A stretch of 64,000 nucleotides of DNA from CAZQQN01 sp964549595 (GTDB lineage Bacteria; Bacteroidota; Bacteroidia; CAILMK01; CAYYUA01). Made by a program: the position numbers and the translations under genes. The stretch covers positions 9,563 to 73,562 of the forward strand of contig CAZJWK010000003.1 of the NCBI GenBank assembly GCA_964549595.1. The letters are read 5' to 3'. Within the stretch, counting starts at the first letter, position 1; every line of letters begins with the position of its first letter. The notes beneath the pieces are model-generated. The model was not told where the DNA came from, made no database searches, and saw only the letters and a list, made by a program, of their open reading frames with translations. Below, one piece after another: positions 1-9,135 of this stretch.

Positions 1-222
1 TTCAAAATTGGTAACGACCTGTGCATCCGATTGCTTTGCCACTTCCACTAAATCAGCTACATGGTCTTCATGACCGTGGGTAACAAAAATGTAATCGGGA
101 TTGAGAGCGTTCACATCCACGTGGGAAGCCAGGTTATTCGGGCTGATAAAAGGGTCAAAAAGAATTTTTTTACCTTTGACCTCCACTTCAACGGCTGATT
201 GACCATAGTACCTTACTTTCAT
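1..222 (-). CDS. UPF0173-type metal-dependent hydrolase, 5' part only
   Basis: The first 74 residues are present; the rest lies off the left edge. It starts MKVRYYGQSAVEVEVKGKK at an ATG (222-220) and carries the metallo-beta-lactamase metal motif HGHEDH (about residues 50-55), preceded by the family's ILFDPFISPN segment. UPF0173 (YtkL-like) proteins are small cytoplasmic metallo-hydrolases of about 225 residues whose physiological substrate is not established. It is divergent from the substrate-binding lipoprotein gene, with 76 bases between the two starts. The family call is firm on the fold motif; substrate and role are unknown. Confidence 0.85.
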   Translation of the reverse strand, partial: MKVRYYGQSAVEVEVKGKKILFDPFISPNNLASHVDVNALNPDYIFVTHGHEDHVADLVEVAKQSDAQVVTNFE

Positions 223-298
223 AATAAATGATTTTTATTTTTGAGGGTTTGTTTTAAATGGCTGAAATCAAACGCTAAGGTATTTAATATTTCTGCTA

Positions 299-1963
299 AT
301 GTCAAAATTTAAATGGCTTCTTTCATTAGCCCTTGTCGTTCAATTTGGTTGCAGTGAGAAAATTGGTCAGTCCGATAAAGATGTCTTTCGATTCAATATT
401 CATGCAGGTTTCACCTCAATGGATCCGGCTTTTGCCCGTAACCAGGCTAACATTTGGGTTAGCAACCAAATCTTTGATGGCTTGCTACAGCTCAATGATA
501 ACCTGGAACCCGTTCCTTGCATAGCCAAATCCTGGGAAGTGGATAGCAGCAAAACCACCTATACTTTTCACCTGCGTCAGGATGTCTATTTTCAGAAAGA
601 TTCTTTATTTCCCAATAAAAAATCCCGAAAAGTAACAGCCCGGGATTTTGTTTACAGTTTTAACCGAATCCTGAAAAAAGAAACCGCTTCACCGGGTGCC
701 TGGATATTTAACGACAAAGTTTATATACGTGAAGTAAACGGGGTTAGAAAAGGCAGTTTCAAAGCCTTGAATGACTCAACCTTGCAAATCCGTTTGAAGG
801 AACCATTTCCTCCATTTTTGGGGCTTTTGACAATGCAATACTGTTCGGTAGTGCCCAAAAAATTGGTAAAGCATTACGGTAAGGATTTTCGAAGGAATCC
901 TGTGGGAACAGGCCCGTTTAAATTGTATAAATTCATAGAAGGAGAACGGATTATTCTCCATAAGTATGAGGAGTATTTCGGAAAATCCGATAAAGGGGAA
1001 GACCTGCCTTTCCTCGATGCCGTTGCCATCAAATTTATTCCGAATAAGCAAAATGAATTTTTGGCCTTTTTAAGGGGTGATTTGGACTTTTTATCAGGGA
1101 TAGATGGAAGTTTCAAGGATAATTTGCTTACTCCGGACGGCCGGTTGGATCCCAAATTCGAAGGACAATTCCGTATGCAAAAAATCCCTTACCTCAATTC
1201 TGAGTACCTGGGGATACAAATGGATTCTTCAGAAATCGACCTGAGCGATAACCCGCTTAGGAAAAAGAAAATCCGCCAAGCCATCAATTATGGCTTTGAT
1301 CGCCACAAAATGCTGCATTACCTGAGAAACAATATCGGTCGCCCTGCGAACAACGGATTGGTACCGGCCGGCTTACCGGCTTTTGACACCCAGGCAGTGG
1401 ATGGTTACCGCTACAATCCGGAAAAAGCGGGTCAATTGCTAAGAGAAGCGGGTTTTCCTCAAGGTAAGGGCATGCCGACTATTAAATTACAAACCACCCA
1501 ATCTTACCTTGACTTATGCATTTTTATTGAAAAACAATTGGCAAACCTCGGAATCCCTTTAAAGGTGGAAGTAGTAAGTCCTTCGATGCTTAGGGAATGG
1601 ATGGCCCAATCAAAAACTCCGTTCTTTAGAGGTTCTTGGATAGCTGATTATCCGGACGCTGAAAATTACCTGGCCTTATTTTACAGCAAAAATTTCGCAC
1701 CCGATGGGCCTAATTACACCCATTTCTCCAACGCCCGGTTCGATAGCCTTTATAAAGCTTCCTTACGAGCTGAAACCACAGCAAAACGCCATGCCCTGTA
1801 CCACAAAATGGAAAATCTGGTAATGGGGTATTCACCGGTCATTCCACTCTATTACGATGAAGTTGTCCGCCTTATTCAAAACGATGTGAAAGGGCTCGGA
1901 AGAAATGCTAAAAACCTCATAGACCTGAAAAACGTCAAAAAAGTCAAGGAATCCAAAAATTAA
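299..1963 (+). CDS. ABC transporter substrate-binding lipoprotein, family 5 (peptide/nickel type)
   Basis: 554 residues with a short lipoprotein signal ending at Cys18 (QFGC, a relaxed lipobox), followed by a family 5 solute-binding domain covering most of the chain. Typical landmarks are SMDPAFARNQANIWVSNQIFDGL near residue 40 (the DPxxA..N...I.DGL signature) and NPVGTGPF near residue 200. Family 5 proteins (DppA/OppA-like) bind oligopeptides or other amphipathic solutes outside the cytoplasmic membrane and hand them to a permease. No permease or ATPase gene is visible nearby; an MFS transporter follows after 54 bases on the same strand, probably co-transcribed. The ligand cannot be told from sequence. 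The ATG at 299 gives the signal peptide directly. Confidence 0.9.
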   Translation: MSKFKWLLSLALVVQFGCSEKIGQSDKDVFRFNIHAGFTSMDPAFARNQANIWVSNQIFDGLLQLNDNLEPVPCIAKSWEVDSSKTTYTFHLRQDVYFQKDSLFPNKKSRKVTARDFVYSFNRILKKETASPGAWIFNDKVYIREVNGVRKGSFKALNDSTLQIRLKEPFPPFLGLLTMQYCSVVPKKLVKHYGKDFRRNPVGTGPFKLYKFIEGERIILHKYEEYFGKSDKGEDLPFLDAVAIKFIPNKQNEFLAFLRGDLDFLSGIDGSFKDNLLTPDGRLDPKFEGQFRMQKIPYLNSEYLGIQMDSSEIDLSDNPLRKKKIRQAINYGFDRHKMLHYLRNNIGRPANNGLVPAGLPAFDTQAVDGYRYNPEKAGQLLREAGFPQGKGMPTIKLQTTQSYLDLCIFIEKQLANLGIPLKVEVVSPSMLREWMAQSKTPFFRGSWIADYPDAENYLALFYSKNFAPDGPNYTHFSNARFDSLYKASLRAETTAKRHALYHKMENLVMGYSPVIPLYYDEVVRLIQNDVKGLGRNAKNLIDLKNVKKVKESKN

Positions 1964-2017
1964 ATAAGTGCCGGCTTTTTAGTATCAACAGTTTAAGGAA
2001 AGGTTACCACTTCAGGC

Positions 2018-3331
2018 ATGACGAAATCTGACAAAAAAATAAAACTTAACGACCCAAAAATCACTAACGCGTGGGCTTTTTATGATTGGGCCAATTCTGT
2101 CTACCCGCTGGTCATCACATCAACCATATTCCCGGAATATTACAACCGGGTAACCTCCACACCTGAAACCGACCTTGTCAATTTCCTGGGCTTTGAGGTG
2201 ATTAATACGGCCCTTTACTCTTACGCCCTTTCTTTTTCCTTTCTATTCATCTCATTGCTTTCCCCGTTTTTAGCCGGCATTGCAGATTATACAGGAAAGA
2301 AAAAGGGCTTCATGAAGTTCTTTGCCTGGACAGGTGCTTTTGCTTGCGCAATGCTTTTTGGTTTTACGGGTCCCAACCTGATTTATGGCATAGGCTTTTT
2401 TGTATTGGCCAGTATTGGTTTCTCGGGTAGCCTGGTATTTTACAATGCCTACCTGCCAGAAATTGCCACTCCTGACAGGCAAGACCGGCTCAGCGCGAAA
2501 GGATTTTCCCTGGGGTACATTGGAAGCATTATTTTATTAGGCTTTAACCTTTGGATGATCTTAACCCCCCAGTTTTTTGGCCTTTCAGAAGATGGGTCCT
2601 TACCGGCCCGTATTGCTTTCCTTACCGTAGGCATCTGGTGGTTTGGGTTTTCCTTGGTGACCTTTTACTTCCTGCCTTCCAATATTTACCGGAAACAAGA
2701 AGATAGCAATCCTTATACAAAGGGTTTTCGGGAATTAAAGGGGGTTTGGAATTCGCTTAAATTTAATCCCTTACTTAAGCGTTTTTTGCCAGGTTTTTTC
2801 TTTTACAGTGTTGGCCTCCAAACAATCATGTTAATGGCCCCGACATTCGGAGCCAAAGAAATCGGTATGTCTGCCAACAAGCTTATTATCAGCATCATGG
2901 TGATCCAGATTGTTGCCGTAATCGGGGCCAGTATTTTTGCGAGGGTTTCGGGTAAAATAGGCAATACCCTAACCCTAATAACCATGGTTATTATCTGGAT
3001 GGGTGTTTGTATGGGCGCTTATTTTGTTTATGATGCCCAGGGATTTTACCTGCTCGCTTTCATGGTAGGCCTGGTAATGGGCGGGGTTCAGAGCCTTTCC
3101 CGATCAACCTATTCCAAACTTTTACCCGCTACTAAGGACCATGCATCCTTTTTCAGTTTTTACGATATCACCGAAAAAGTAGCGATCGTTATCGGGACAT
3201 TGGGTTACGGCTTGGTTGAAGATTTAACCGGAACCATGCGAAATTCCGTTCTATTCCTGATCTTATTTTTTCTAACCGGACTGCTGTTCCTTTTTAGTTT
3301 AAATAAGAAGGAGAAAGCATTAAGGGATTAG
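2018..3331 (+). CDS. MFS transporter, UMF1 / Atg22-like family
   Basis: 437 residues with about 12 hydrophobic segments. The N-terminal NAWAFYDWANSVYPLVI (residues 16-32) is the hallmark of the UMF1 (Atg22-like) branch of the major facilitator superfamily, and VGLVMGGVQSLSRSTYSKL around residue 350 matches the second conserved loop. Yeast Atg22 exports amino acids from the vacuole; the bacterial members have no settled substrate. It follows the family 5 binding protein by 54 bases, so the pair may share a message, although the two are not known to form one transporter. It ends convergently with the RNase Z gene. Confidence 0.88.
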   Translation: MTKSDKKIKLNDPKITNAWAFYDWANSVYPLVITSTIFPEYYNRVTSTPETDLVNFLGFEVINTALYSYALSFSFLFISLLSPFLAGIADYTGKKKGFMKFFAWTGAFACAMLFGFTGPNLIYGIGFFVLASIGFSGSLVFYNAYLPEIATPDRQDRLSAKGFSLGYIGSIILLGFNLWMILTPQFFGLSEDGSLPARIAFLTVGIWWFGFSLVTFYFLPSNIYRKQEDSNPYTKGFRELKGVWNSLKFNPLLKRFLPGFFFYSVGLQTIMLMAPTFGAKEIGMSANKLIISIMVIQIVAVIGASIFARVSGKIGNTLTLITMVIIWMGVCMGAYFVYDAQGFYLLAFMVGLVMGGVQSLSRSTYSKLLPATKDHASFFSFYDITEKVAIVIGTLGYGLVEDLTGTMRNSVLFLILFFLTGLLFLFSLNKKEKALRD

Positions 3332-3520
3332 ATCATTAAAATGGATTCCCAGACAAGAATTTTTACCTGTTGAATCTTAAGAGTGCCTTTCCCCTAAAAC
3401 GGATTTTTGAAAAACGAACAGAAAAACGGCCTTTGAATAAAATTGAGATGGATTTAAAATTTAAATCAAAATTTTACCGGATACTACTGATTTAGAAACC
3501 ATGATTGGGAAAAGGCTTCC

Positions 3521-4441
3521 TCAATCAGGCTTTTCAACCTGAAATTTTTCCCCTTGAACGGCCAGATAAGTTTCCGGGAAAACCTCCCTTGCTTCCTTGA
3601 GTAAGTCATCCAGGTCTTTATAGCGGGCGGAAAAGTGCCCAATTAAAAGTTTTTTGGCTTTTATTTTTAATGCTATTGTCGCTGCTTCTTTGGCAGTTGA
3701 ATGGTATGTTTTGTGGGCCTTTTCCTGAAAATGTTCTCCGAAGGTGGCCTCATGGTACAAAGTACTCACACTGTGTAATAAAGGAACAAGCGTTTCCTTA
3801 TAGCGTGTATCCGTTATATAGGCATAACTTTTTGCGGGTCGGTTAGCTATGGTATAAAACTCTCCTTGGTACCGATTGCCCTCCTTATCCCGATAATCCA
3901 ATCCTTTTTCAAGGTAACCAAAAGCCTCCACGGGAGGGGGATATTGCTTTACAGCCTCCTTTTTTATTTTTCGCTTTTCAGATTTTTGTTGGAAAACAAA
4001 TCCAAAACAAGGTATTCGGTGGGTCAAATGAACAACCCTGCCTTTTAATTGATGATCCTCAAAAAATTGACTACCTTCTTCGAGGTGATCAAGGGCGTGA
4101 AAATTTAAATCAAAGTGTAAATAGGCATCAGAATGATAAAGCTGAGTTTCAATGATTTTTTGTAATCCACTGGGACCGTAAATATCCAATGGTTGGCTAC
4201 GGTGTCTTAAATTCTGAGTGGTGATAAACCCAATCAAACCAGTGAAGTGATCGGGATGAAGGTGGCTTATAAAAACCTTCCGAATTTTGTTTTGATTGAT
4301 TTTCAATCGTAACATCTGGGCCTGAGCGCCTTCTCCACAATCCAGTAAATAATTAATCCCGGATAAATTTAAAACCTGGGCCGACTGGTTACGCGAAACG
4401 GTAGGTGTGGCGGAGCTATTGCCCAGGATAATAATCTGCAT
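3521..4441 (-). CDS. rnz: Ribonuclease Z (tRNA 3' endonuclease)
   Basis: 306 residues from the ATG at 4441. A longer frame runs back to a TTG at 4462, but the family begins with the first beta strand, here MQIIILGNSSATPT, so the ATG is chosen. The zinc motif HLHPDH is at residues 60-65; further ligand regions include LTHRIPCFGFVF, ITDTRYKET, a conserved HEATF and the C-terminal GHFSARYKD. RNase Z cuts the 3' trailer from tRNA precursors in the cytoplasm. The STAS-like gene lies 26 bases upstream on the same strand, which suggests one message. Length and motifs are normal for the family. Confidence 0.93.
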   Translation of the reverse strand: MQIIILGNSSATPTVSRNQSAQVLNLSGINYLLDCGEGAQAQMLRLKINQNKIRKVFISHLHPDHFTGLIGFITTQNLRHRSQPLDIYGPSGLQKIIETQLYHSDAYLHFDLNFHALDHLEEGSQFFEDHQLKGRVVHLTHRIPCFGFVFQQKSEKRKIKKEAVKQYPPPVEAFGYLEKGLDYRDKEGNRYQGEFYTIANRPAKSYAYITDTRYKETLVPLLHSVSTLYHEATFGEHFQEKAHKTYHSTAKEAATIALKIKAKKLLIGHFSARYKDLDDLLKEAREVFPETYLAVQGEKFQVEKPD

Positions 4442-4467
4442 AAAAAGCCCTTTCTCCGCCAAAAATG

Positions 4468-4845
4468 TTATAATAACCCTGACTCATCCTCTTCATTAAA
4501 TCCCCTTTCAATGCCTTCCAAAAAAACCAAATCCACTGCCTCTTCTCTGGAGGGGGCATGGGAAATTTGATTTTCCTCTGCAAAATGGGTTAAAGCAGAA
4601 TTGTTTCCAGCGATTATCAAAGAACAGCCTTTTTCCTGCGCCTGGTCGGATAGATCCTTCATAAAACTCATACCATTTGGCGCTTCAACCTCAAGTTCCG
4701 GGAAATAAAGGACGACATTGTCATTGCTATCTTCCCATAAGTGCAGAATTTTCTCCTGAATGGCTTGAATGGTTTTATTGGAAAGTTCTTTATCAGTGAC
4801 CTTAACCAAAATATGTTGCTCACCTTTTTCAACAGAAAGAGCCAT
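4468..4845 (-). CDS. STAS-like small protein upstream of rnz
   Basis: 125 residues, soluble, acidic at the C-terminus. The alternating pattern HILVKVTDKELSNKTIQAI...NVVLYFPELE...GMSFMKDLSDQAQEKGCSLIIAGNN resembles a STAS/anti-anti-sigma domain (beta strand, helix, beta strand, helix with a late hydrophobic strand). The usual phosphorylatable Ser (D-S-S/T-G) loop is not evident: the corresponding stretch reads EVEAPNGMSF, so classical partner switching is doubtful. It sits 26 bases upstream of rnz, same strand, and 84 bases downstream of trxB. A role linked to RNase Z is inference from position alone. Confidence 0.8.
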   Translation of the reverse strand: MALSVEKGEQHILVKVTDKELSNKTIQAIQEKILHLWEDSNDNVVLYFPELEVEAPNGMSFMKDLSDQAQEKGCSLIIAGNNSALTHFAEENQISHAPSREEAVDLVFLEGIERGFNEEDESGLL

Positions 4846-4929
4846 AAGATGCTAATTTTTTCGAAGGTTAATATAAAGCCTTTTGCTAAACAGAATTAAT
4901 TCCAAATTAAAAAAATCACAAACATCTAA

Positions 4930-5892
4930 CTAAGAAGCTTCTTGTTTTTCCATCTGTTTAACGGCTAAATATTTTTCCGCCTCCAGCGCAGCCATACAAC
5001 CTGTCCCAGCCGCTGTGACAGCCTGGCGATAAATATTATCCTGAACATCTCCTGAAGCAAAGACGCCTTCTATATTGGTTTTCGTAGATTTAAACTCCGT
5101 GTAAATGTAACCACTCTCATCCATATCCACTTGTCCCTTGAATATGTCTGTGTTGGGTTTATGACCGATAGCAACGAAAAATCCTGCCAGGTTAAGGCGT
5201 TTTTCTTCATTAGTAATGTTGTTATAAATTAGGGCACCTTCCACGGTTTTATCACCCAAAATTTCCTTGGTCTCATGATTAAAGAGAATGGTTATGTTAT
5301 CGGTTTGCTGAAGGCGTTTTTGCATAATTTTCGAGGCCCGCATAACATCCCTGCGAACCAAGAGGGTCACCGAATTACAAAGTTTTGACAAATAAAGCGC
5401 TTCTTCGGCAGCCGTATCTCCCCCACCAACTACTGCGACATCCTCTCCTTTAAAGAAAAAACCATCGCAGATGGCACATGCGGAAACCCCATTCCCATTT
5501 AACCGTTCTTCAGATTCCAAACCAAGCCATTTTGCGGAAGCACCTGTAGAAATGATGACTGATTCCGCTTCTATCACTTTTTCTTCATCGATGGTTACAC
5601 GATAGGGTTGGGTACTGAAATCAACAGCTGTGGCATGCCCAAAGCGAACATCCGTGTTAAATCTTTCAGCCTGTTTCTTAAAATCTTCCATCATCTTAGG
5701 CCCCTGCACACCGTCCGGATAACCAGGATAATTTTCCACATCGGTTGTAATCATCAATTGGCCACCAGCCTCTATGCCTGTATAAAGGACCGGATTTAAT
5801 TCAGCCCTTGCCGCATAAATAGCGGCTGTATAACCTGCTGGACCAGAGCCAATAATTAGCAAATCCACCTTTTCAACATTGTTGTCATTCAT
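4930..5892 (-). CDS. trxB: Thioredoxin-disulfide reductase
   Basis: 320 residues, the usual length for low-molecular-weight thioredoxin reductase. FAD-binding GSGPAGYTAA is at residues 15-24, the redox pair CAIC at 139-142, the NADPH-binding glycine motif VGGGDTAAEEA from residue 155, and the C-terminal FAD motif GVFASGDVQD near 281. It passes electrons from NADPH to thioredoxin in the cytoplasm. The conserved HRRD of the NADPH site reads VRRD here, a mild variation. A terminator at 5985-6007 separates it from the exported protein gene upstream; the STAS-like and rnz genes follow on the same strand after 84 bases. Confidence 0.96.
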   Translation of the reverse strand: MNDNNVEKVDLLIIGSGPAGYTAAIYAARAELNPVLYTGIEAGGQLMITTDVENYPGYPDGVQGPKMMEDFKKQAERFNTDVRFGHATAVDFSTQPYRVTIDEEKVIEAESVIISTGASAKWLGLESEERLNGNGVSACAICDGFFFKGEDVAVVGGGDTAAEEALYLSKLCNSVTLLVRRDVMRASKIMQKRLQQTDNITILFNHETKEILGDKTVEGALIYNNITNEEKRLNLAGFFVAIGHKPNTDIFKGQVDMDESGYIYTEFKSTKTNIEGVFASGDVQDNIYRQAVTAAGTGCMAALEAEKYLAVKQMEKQEAS

Positions 5893-5984
5893 ATTTTAAA
5901 TCCATTTTTAAGTACCCGTCTAGAACTTAATCTAACACTCCCCGGGCAAAAAAATTCCTGATTTTTCAACCATTAAAGGAAAGT

Positions 5985-6007
5985 AAAAAAAGGGCTTTAA
6001 AAGCCCT
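5985..6007 (-). terminator. Intrinsic terminator after the 6028-7317 gene
   Basis: On the minus strand the sequence reads AGGGCT-TTTAA-AGCCCT followed by a run of seven T residues: a six-base-pair G+C-rich stem (8 bp if the loop is tightened) and a U tract in RNA. It begins about 20 bases after the stop of the exported-protein gene and lies before trxB, so trxB probably has its own promoter. Confidence 0.75.
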
Positions 6008-6027
6008 CCCACTTTTTGAGGGTAATT

Positions 6028-7317
6028 CTAATTAATCTTAAACGTTGTTAAATGAAGCCTTAGAGGTTGATTTTGCCCCCTTGGTGTTTCACGATCCAGA
6101 TACCATTTAAGGAAAATGGTGATTTTCTCATTATTCCCTACATCAGCATTTTCCAAATCAATGGAGGCATAAACCAAACGTTTAAATATTTCCTTCCCTG
6201 TTTCCTTTGAAAGGGTTTTTACCAAATTTTGCTTATCCTGGCGTTCAATTTCCTCAAGGCTTTTAAAACCATTTTGTTTTAAAAGTCTGGAGAGTAAGGT
6301 TCCCTGAATATCACTTAATTTTTTTAAAGTAGATTGCGCACTAAGCGCAGCTTTATTCAGGGCATAATTGTAATTATTAAAGCTTTGAGCCCTTAGGGTG
6401 TCCAGCATACTCATTACCTCCATGTTATTCTTTAAACGCATTCTGGCATTCCTGAAAAACACCTTATCCCGCTGGATAAGAGAAAGGTAAGACTTTACCG
6501 GAACATCCCCGGCCTCCCGGAAATAATCCATATAATTTACAGTGTATTGAACCAATTTGTAAAGTGATTTGTAAGCATCTATTTTTTGCCTGGACCCAAT
6601 TTCGTAATTATCGGCATTGCCTTGCACATCATTCCTGACCTGAAGCAAAGCAGAGGTTATTTCCCGGTTTTTAAACAGGGTGGGTTTGTCCACATATACG
6701 GCCAACGTACTGGATGAAGGCACATACATTACCACTTGCCTTAACTTTTGATACAAATCTTTATGTTTCTTCAGATGTATATTGGTCACTGAATCTGCAC
6801 CGGCACGATTATAAAAGGCCAGCAGCTCATTGACTTTTTGCTGTAAAAAAGTACCGGAACGACCTGTAAATGCCGGAGACAAATTATCCCACAGGGAATC
6901 GATTTTATTGGCTTCTGTAAGCATGCTTAAAAAGTAAGTCGCATTATCTATCGCTGAGTTTCCGGAAAAACCGATCTGATATTCGTTCTGCCCTACAACG
7001 GAATAGGGAGAAACAGGAATTTGCCTGTCATCCACTTCCGCACCAATGGAAAAATTCCCCTCAAAATCAGGATTATCAGCCAATTTTTGTTTATTGAACT
7101 GAACCCTTAGTATGCTTTGAGGATCGACCTCTTCCACTTTCCTCTGAATGGTATCAAAAGCCCATACCAGTTTAGGTTCTTTAGGTTCCTGCGTGTTTTC
7201 ATAAATCTTGACATACTGCCTGGGATCTACTTCATTGATTTTTTCAACCCCTGTTTGTGAAAAAGCATTGGTAAGGAACCCGCTTAACAGAATGATTAAA
7301 GTAAGTAAGCGCTTCAT
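6028..7317 (-). CDS. Exported protein of unknown function
   Basis: 429 residues from the ATG at 7317 (a longer TTG start at 7326 adds three residues before the signal). MKRLLTLIILLSGFLTNAFSQ is a clear Sec signal peptide with cleavage after SFSQ or just before it. The mature chain has no transmembrane helix and no recognised catalytic motif. It contains an all-beta-looking N-terminal part with repeats of the phrase KINEVDPRQYVK and KVEEVDPQSILRV, then a mainly helical C-terminal half rich in Lys, Asn and Gln. I considered GldN because of size and context but the GldN sequence signature is absent. A consensus promoter lies 88 bases upstream and a terminator follows, so it is probably monocistronic. 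Confidence 0.85.
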   Translation of the reverse strand: MKRLLTLIILLSGFLTNAFSQTGVEKINEVDPRQYVKIYENTQEPKEPKLVWAFDTIQRKVEEVDPQSILRVQFNKQKLADNPDFEGNFSIGAEVDDRQIPVSPYSVVGQNEYQIGFSGNSAIDNATYFLSMLTEANKIDSLWDNLSPAFTGRSGTFLQQKVNELLAFYNRAGADSVTNIHLKKHKDLYQKLRQVVMYVPSSSTLAVYVDKPTLFKNREITSALLQVRNDVQGNADNYEIGSRQKIDAYKSLYKLVQYTVNYMDYFREAGDVPVKSYLSLIQRDKVFFRNARMRLKNNMEVMSMLDTLRAQSFNNYNYALNKAALSAQSTLKKLSDIQGTLLSRLLKQNGFKSLEEIERQDKQNLVKTLSKETGKEIFKRLVYASIDLENADVGNNEKITIFLKWYLDRETPRGQNQPLRLHLTTFKIN

Positions 7318-7404
7318 AGGTATCAAGTTTTAGTGGTTGATCATTTCCTTTTTTCCAAAAACCCACTCTTTACCAAAAGATAAAAAGTTCGTAATTGGAC
7401 AAGG

Positions 7405-7434
7405 CAAAAATAATTGAGTTCAGACAAATTTCAA
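7405..7434 (-). promoter_or_regulatory. Bacteroidetes-type promoter of the 6028-7317 gene
   Basis: On the minus strand TTG (7434-7432), 19 bases, then TATTTTTG (7412-7405). This matches exactly the TTG-N19-TAnnTTTG form established for Bacteroides and Flavobacterium primary sigma factors. Predicted transcription start near 7400, giving a leader of about 83 bases. Confidence 0.65.
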
Positions 7435-7500
7435 CAATTTGTCGTATTATTCCTTCGAAAAATACGGCTTAAAGTACCAAAACCCGGAGTTAAAAGGTCT

Positions 7501-9135
7501 TTACCTTTTTATCAACTTTCTTTCAATTCGGAATTCATCATTGCTTAAGACCAGCATGTAAATACCGGAAGTTAAATTACTTAATGCTTGAAACTGAAAC
7601 TGATTTACCCCCTTACCAAAATCAACCTTTTCTTCTTTAATAATTTGTCCTTTGGCATTAATCAGGTTCACACGGTAAGTGTTGTTTTTCTTAGCATAAA
7701 AAGCAAAGCCGAATCGATCCTTAAAGGGATTAGGAGTAATACTAATAAGGTGATTATCAGTACTTTCTGACCTTTCTGATTTCTTCAGGGTCAAATAAGC
7801 TTCATAAAAATCAGGGATTCCATAACCAGTGAATGTATCGGGCTCTTTATAATGAGAAGCACTTTTGATAATGGCATCCCTGATTTCCATATTGGTAACC
7901 TCAGGGTAGGCTTGCCATAACGTAGCCGCCATACCGGCAACCAAAGGGGCGGAAAAGGAAGTCCCATAACCTTGAAAAAGTTGATTGTCTTCATCCCCGG
8001 CTGTGAATACTTTTTCTCCTTGCGCCACAATTTCAGGCTTAATCCGCCCGTCTGCGGTTGGTCCCCTGGAGCTAAAGTTTGATAAGCGCCGATTGGAGTC
8101 TACAGCTCCGACAGTAAGTACGCTATCCGCATCAGCCGGAGCAGAAATTTTCTGCCAGGAGGGGTCATTACCCTTATTCCCGGCACTGGTTACCACTAAA
8201 ATGCCCTTTTGAGCAGCTATAGAGGCAGCCCGGGAAACAGGCGCGGTTTTTCCATTCAAAATAGAAATCTTATGATTGGATAAGGTATCATCAAATGTCG
8301 TATAGCCCAATGAGGAATTAATAATTTCTACCCCCACACTATCAGCATATTCAGCGGCTGCTACCCAGGAATATTCTTCTATCAGGAATTCACTATTCGT
8401 ATTCTCAGACCGCAAAAGCCAATAATTACTCAAAGGGGCTGTTCCGGTTAAATTGTGCTCTAAATAGCCCCCCATTACCGACAATACCATTGAACCGTGA
8501 AAGCTATAGCTAAAAACCCCTTTATTTTGCTTCACAAAATCATAGGTACCCTTTAACAGGTTAAATACCTGCAAATGCTCAAACGCCTTTAACTCATGTG
8601 CTTTGGTAAAACCAGCATCCAATACGGCAATGTCAATTCCCTTGCCTTTCAGATCCATTTGATGCAATAAATGGCCGTTCATCATCTCCACTTGATGATC
8701 ACTCCGGCCGTAGAGCATATCAAGATCCGGGATATTTACTTGTTGGGAATTAGGCTTCAGGTAAGTCCCTCTCACCCTAAAACCTGTATCAACGAAATCG
8801 AATTTTCTCACCTCCCGTAACTGCCCGGAATCCTTTAGTAAAACAGCTGCTCCGTTAAGCCACTTTGAACGAATCAAAACTTTTTTACCAGCTTTGGCGA
8901 CCTGCTTTACATAAGCCGGGTTGACAGGGAGGTCCCTTTTTTCAATGGGAATATTCTGCTTTTTTCTCCTTTCAATAGCTTTTGATGATAAGAAAGCCTC
9001 TGGATTACTAAGCGTATAGGGCGTACCTTCTTTGTCTTTGAAGCGAAACCAATAAACCGCACTTGAATCCTGGGCATTTAAGAACGGAATTCCGGCCAAC
9101 CATATAAGGAGAAAAAAGGCTATGTAACGGATCAA
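7501..9135 (-). CDS. Secreted subtilisin-like (S8) serine protease with T9SS sorting domain
   Basis: 544 residues: signal peptide (residues 1-21, ending FLNAQ), a prodomain-like segment with the SKAIERRKKQNI motif common to Bacteroidota S8 proteases, then the catalytic domain with Asp173 (IAVLDAGF), His213 (SFHGSMV), oxyanion Asn320 (TSAGNKG) and Ser393 (GTSFSAP). The last 80 residues (SITPNPFKDRF ... TSGIYMLVLSN ... KLIKR) are a type A T9SS C-terminal sorting domain, so the enzyme should be carried over the outer membrane and released or anchored at the surface. Its start overlaps the stop of the lipoprotein gene upstream (ATGA), which implies translational coupling. Substrate unknown; probably nutritional or processing. 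Confidence 0.93.
   Translation of the reverse strand: MIRYIAFFLLIWLAGIPFLNAQDSSAVYWFRFKDKEGTPYTLSNPEAFLSSKAIERRKKQNIPIEKRDLPVNPAYVKQVAKAGKKVLIRSKWLNGAAVLLKDSGQLREVRKFDFVDTGFRVRGTYLKPNSQQVNIPDLDMLYGRSDHQVEMMNGHLLHQMDLKGKGIDIAVLDAGFTKAHELKAFEHLQVFNLLKGTYDFVKQNKGVFSYSFHGSMVLSVMGGYLEHNLTGTAPLSNYWLLRSENTNSEFLIEEYSWVAAAEYADSVGVEIINSSLGYTTFDDTLSNHKISILNGKTAPVSRAASIAAQKGILVVTSAGNKGNDPSWQKISAPADADSVLTVGAVDSNRRLSNFSSRGPTADGRIKPEIVAQGEKVFTAGDEDNQLFQGYGTSFSAPLVAGMAATLWQAYPEVTNMEIRDAIIKSASHYKEPDTFTGYGIPDFYEAYLTLKKSERSESTDNHLISITPNPFKDRFGFAFYAKKNNTYRVNLINAKGQIIKEEKVDFGKGVNQFQFQALSNLTSGIYMLVLSNDEFRIERKLIKR

Noticed and set aside
874..1155. Minus-strand frames inside the family 5 binding protein and similar shadow frames elsewhere
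   Set aside because: They lie wholly within well-supported genes on the other strand and have no family signature or ribosome site.
6028..7317. GldN-type gliding protein
   Set aside because: Export signal and size fit, but the conserved GldN sequence pattern is absent and no gldKLM genes are near.
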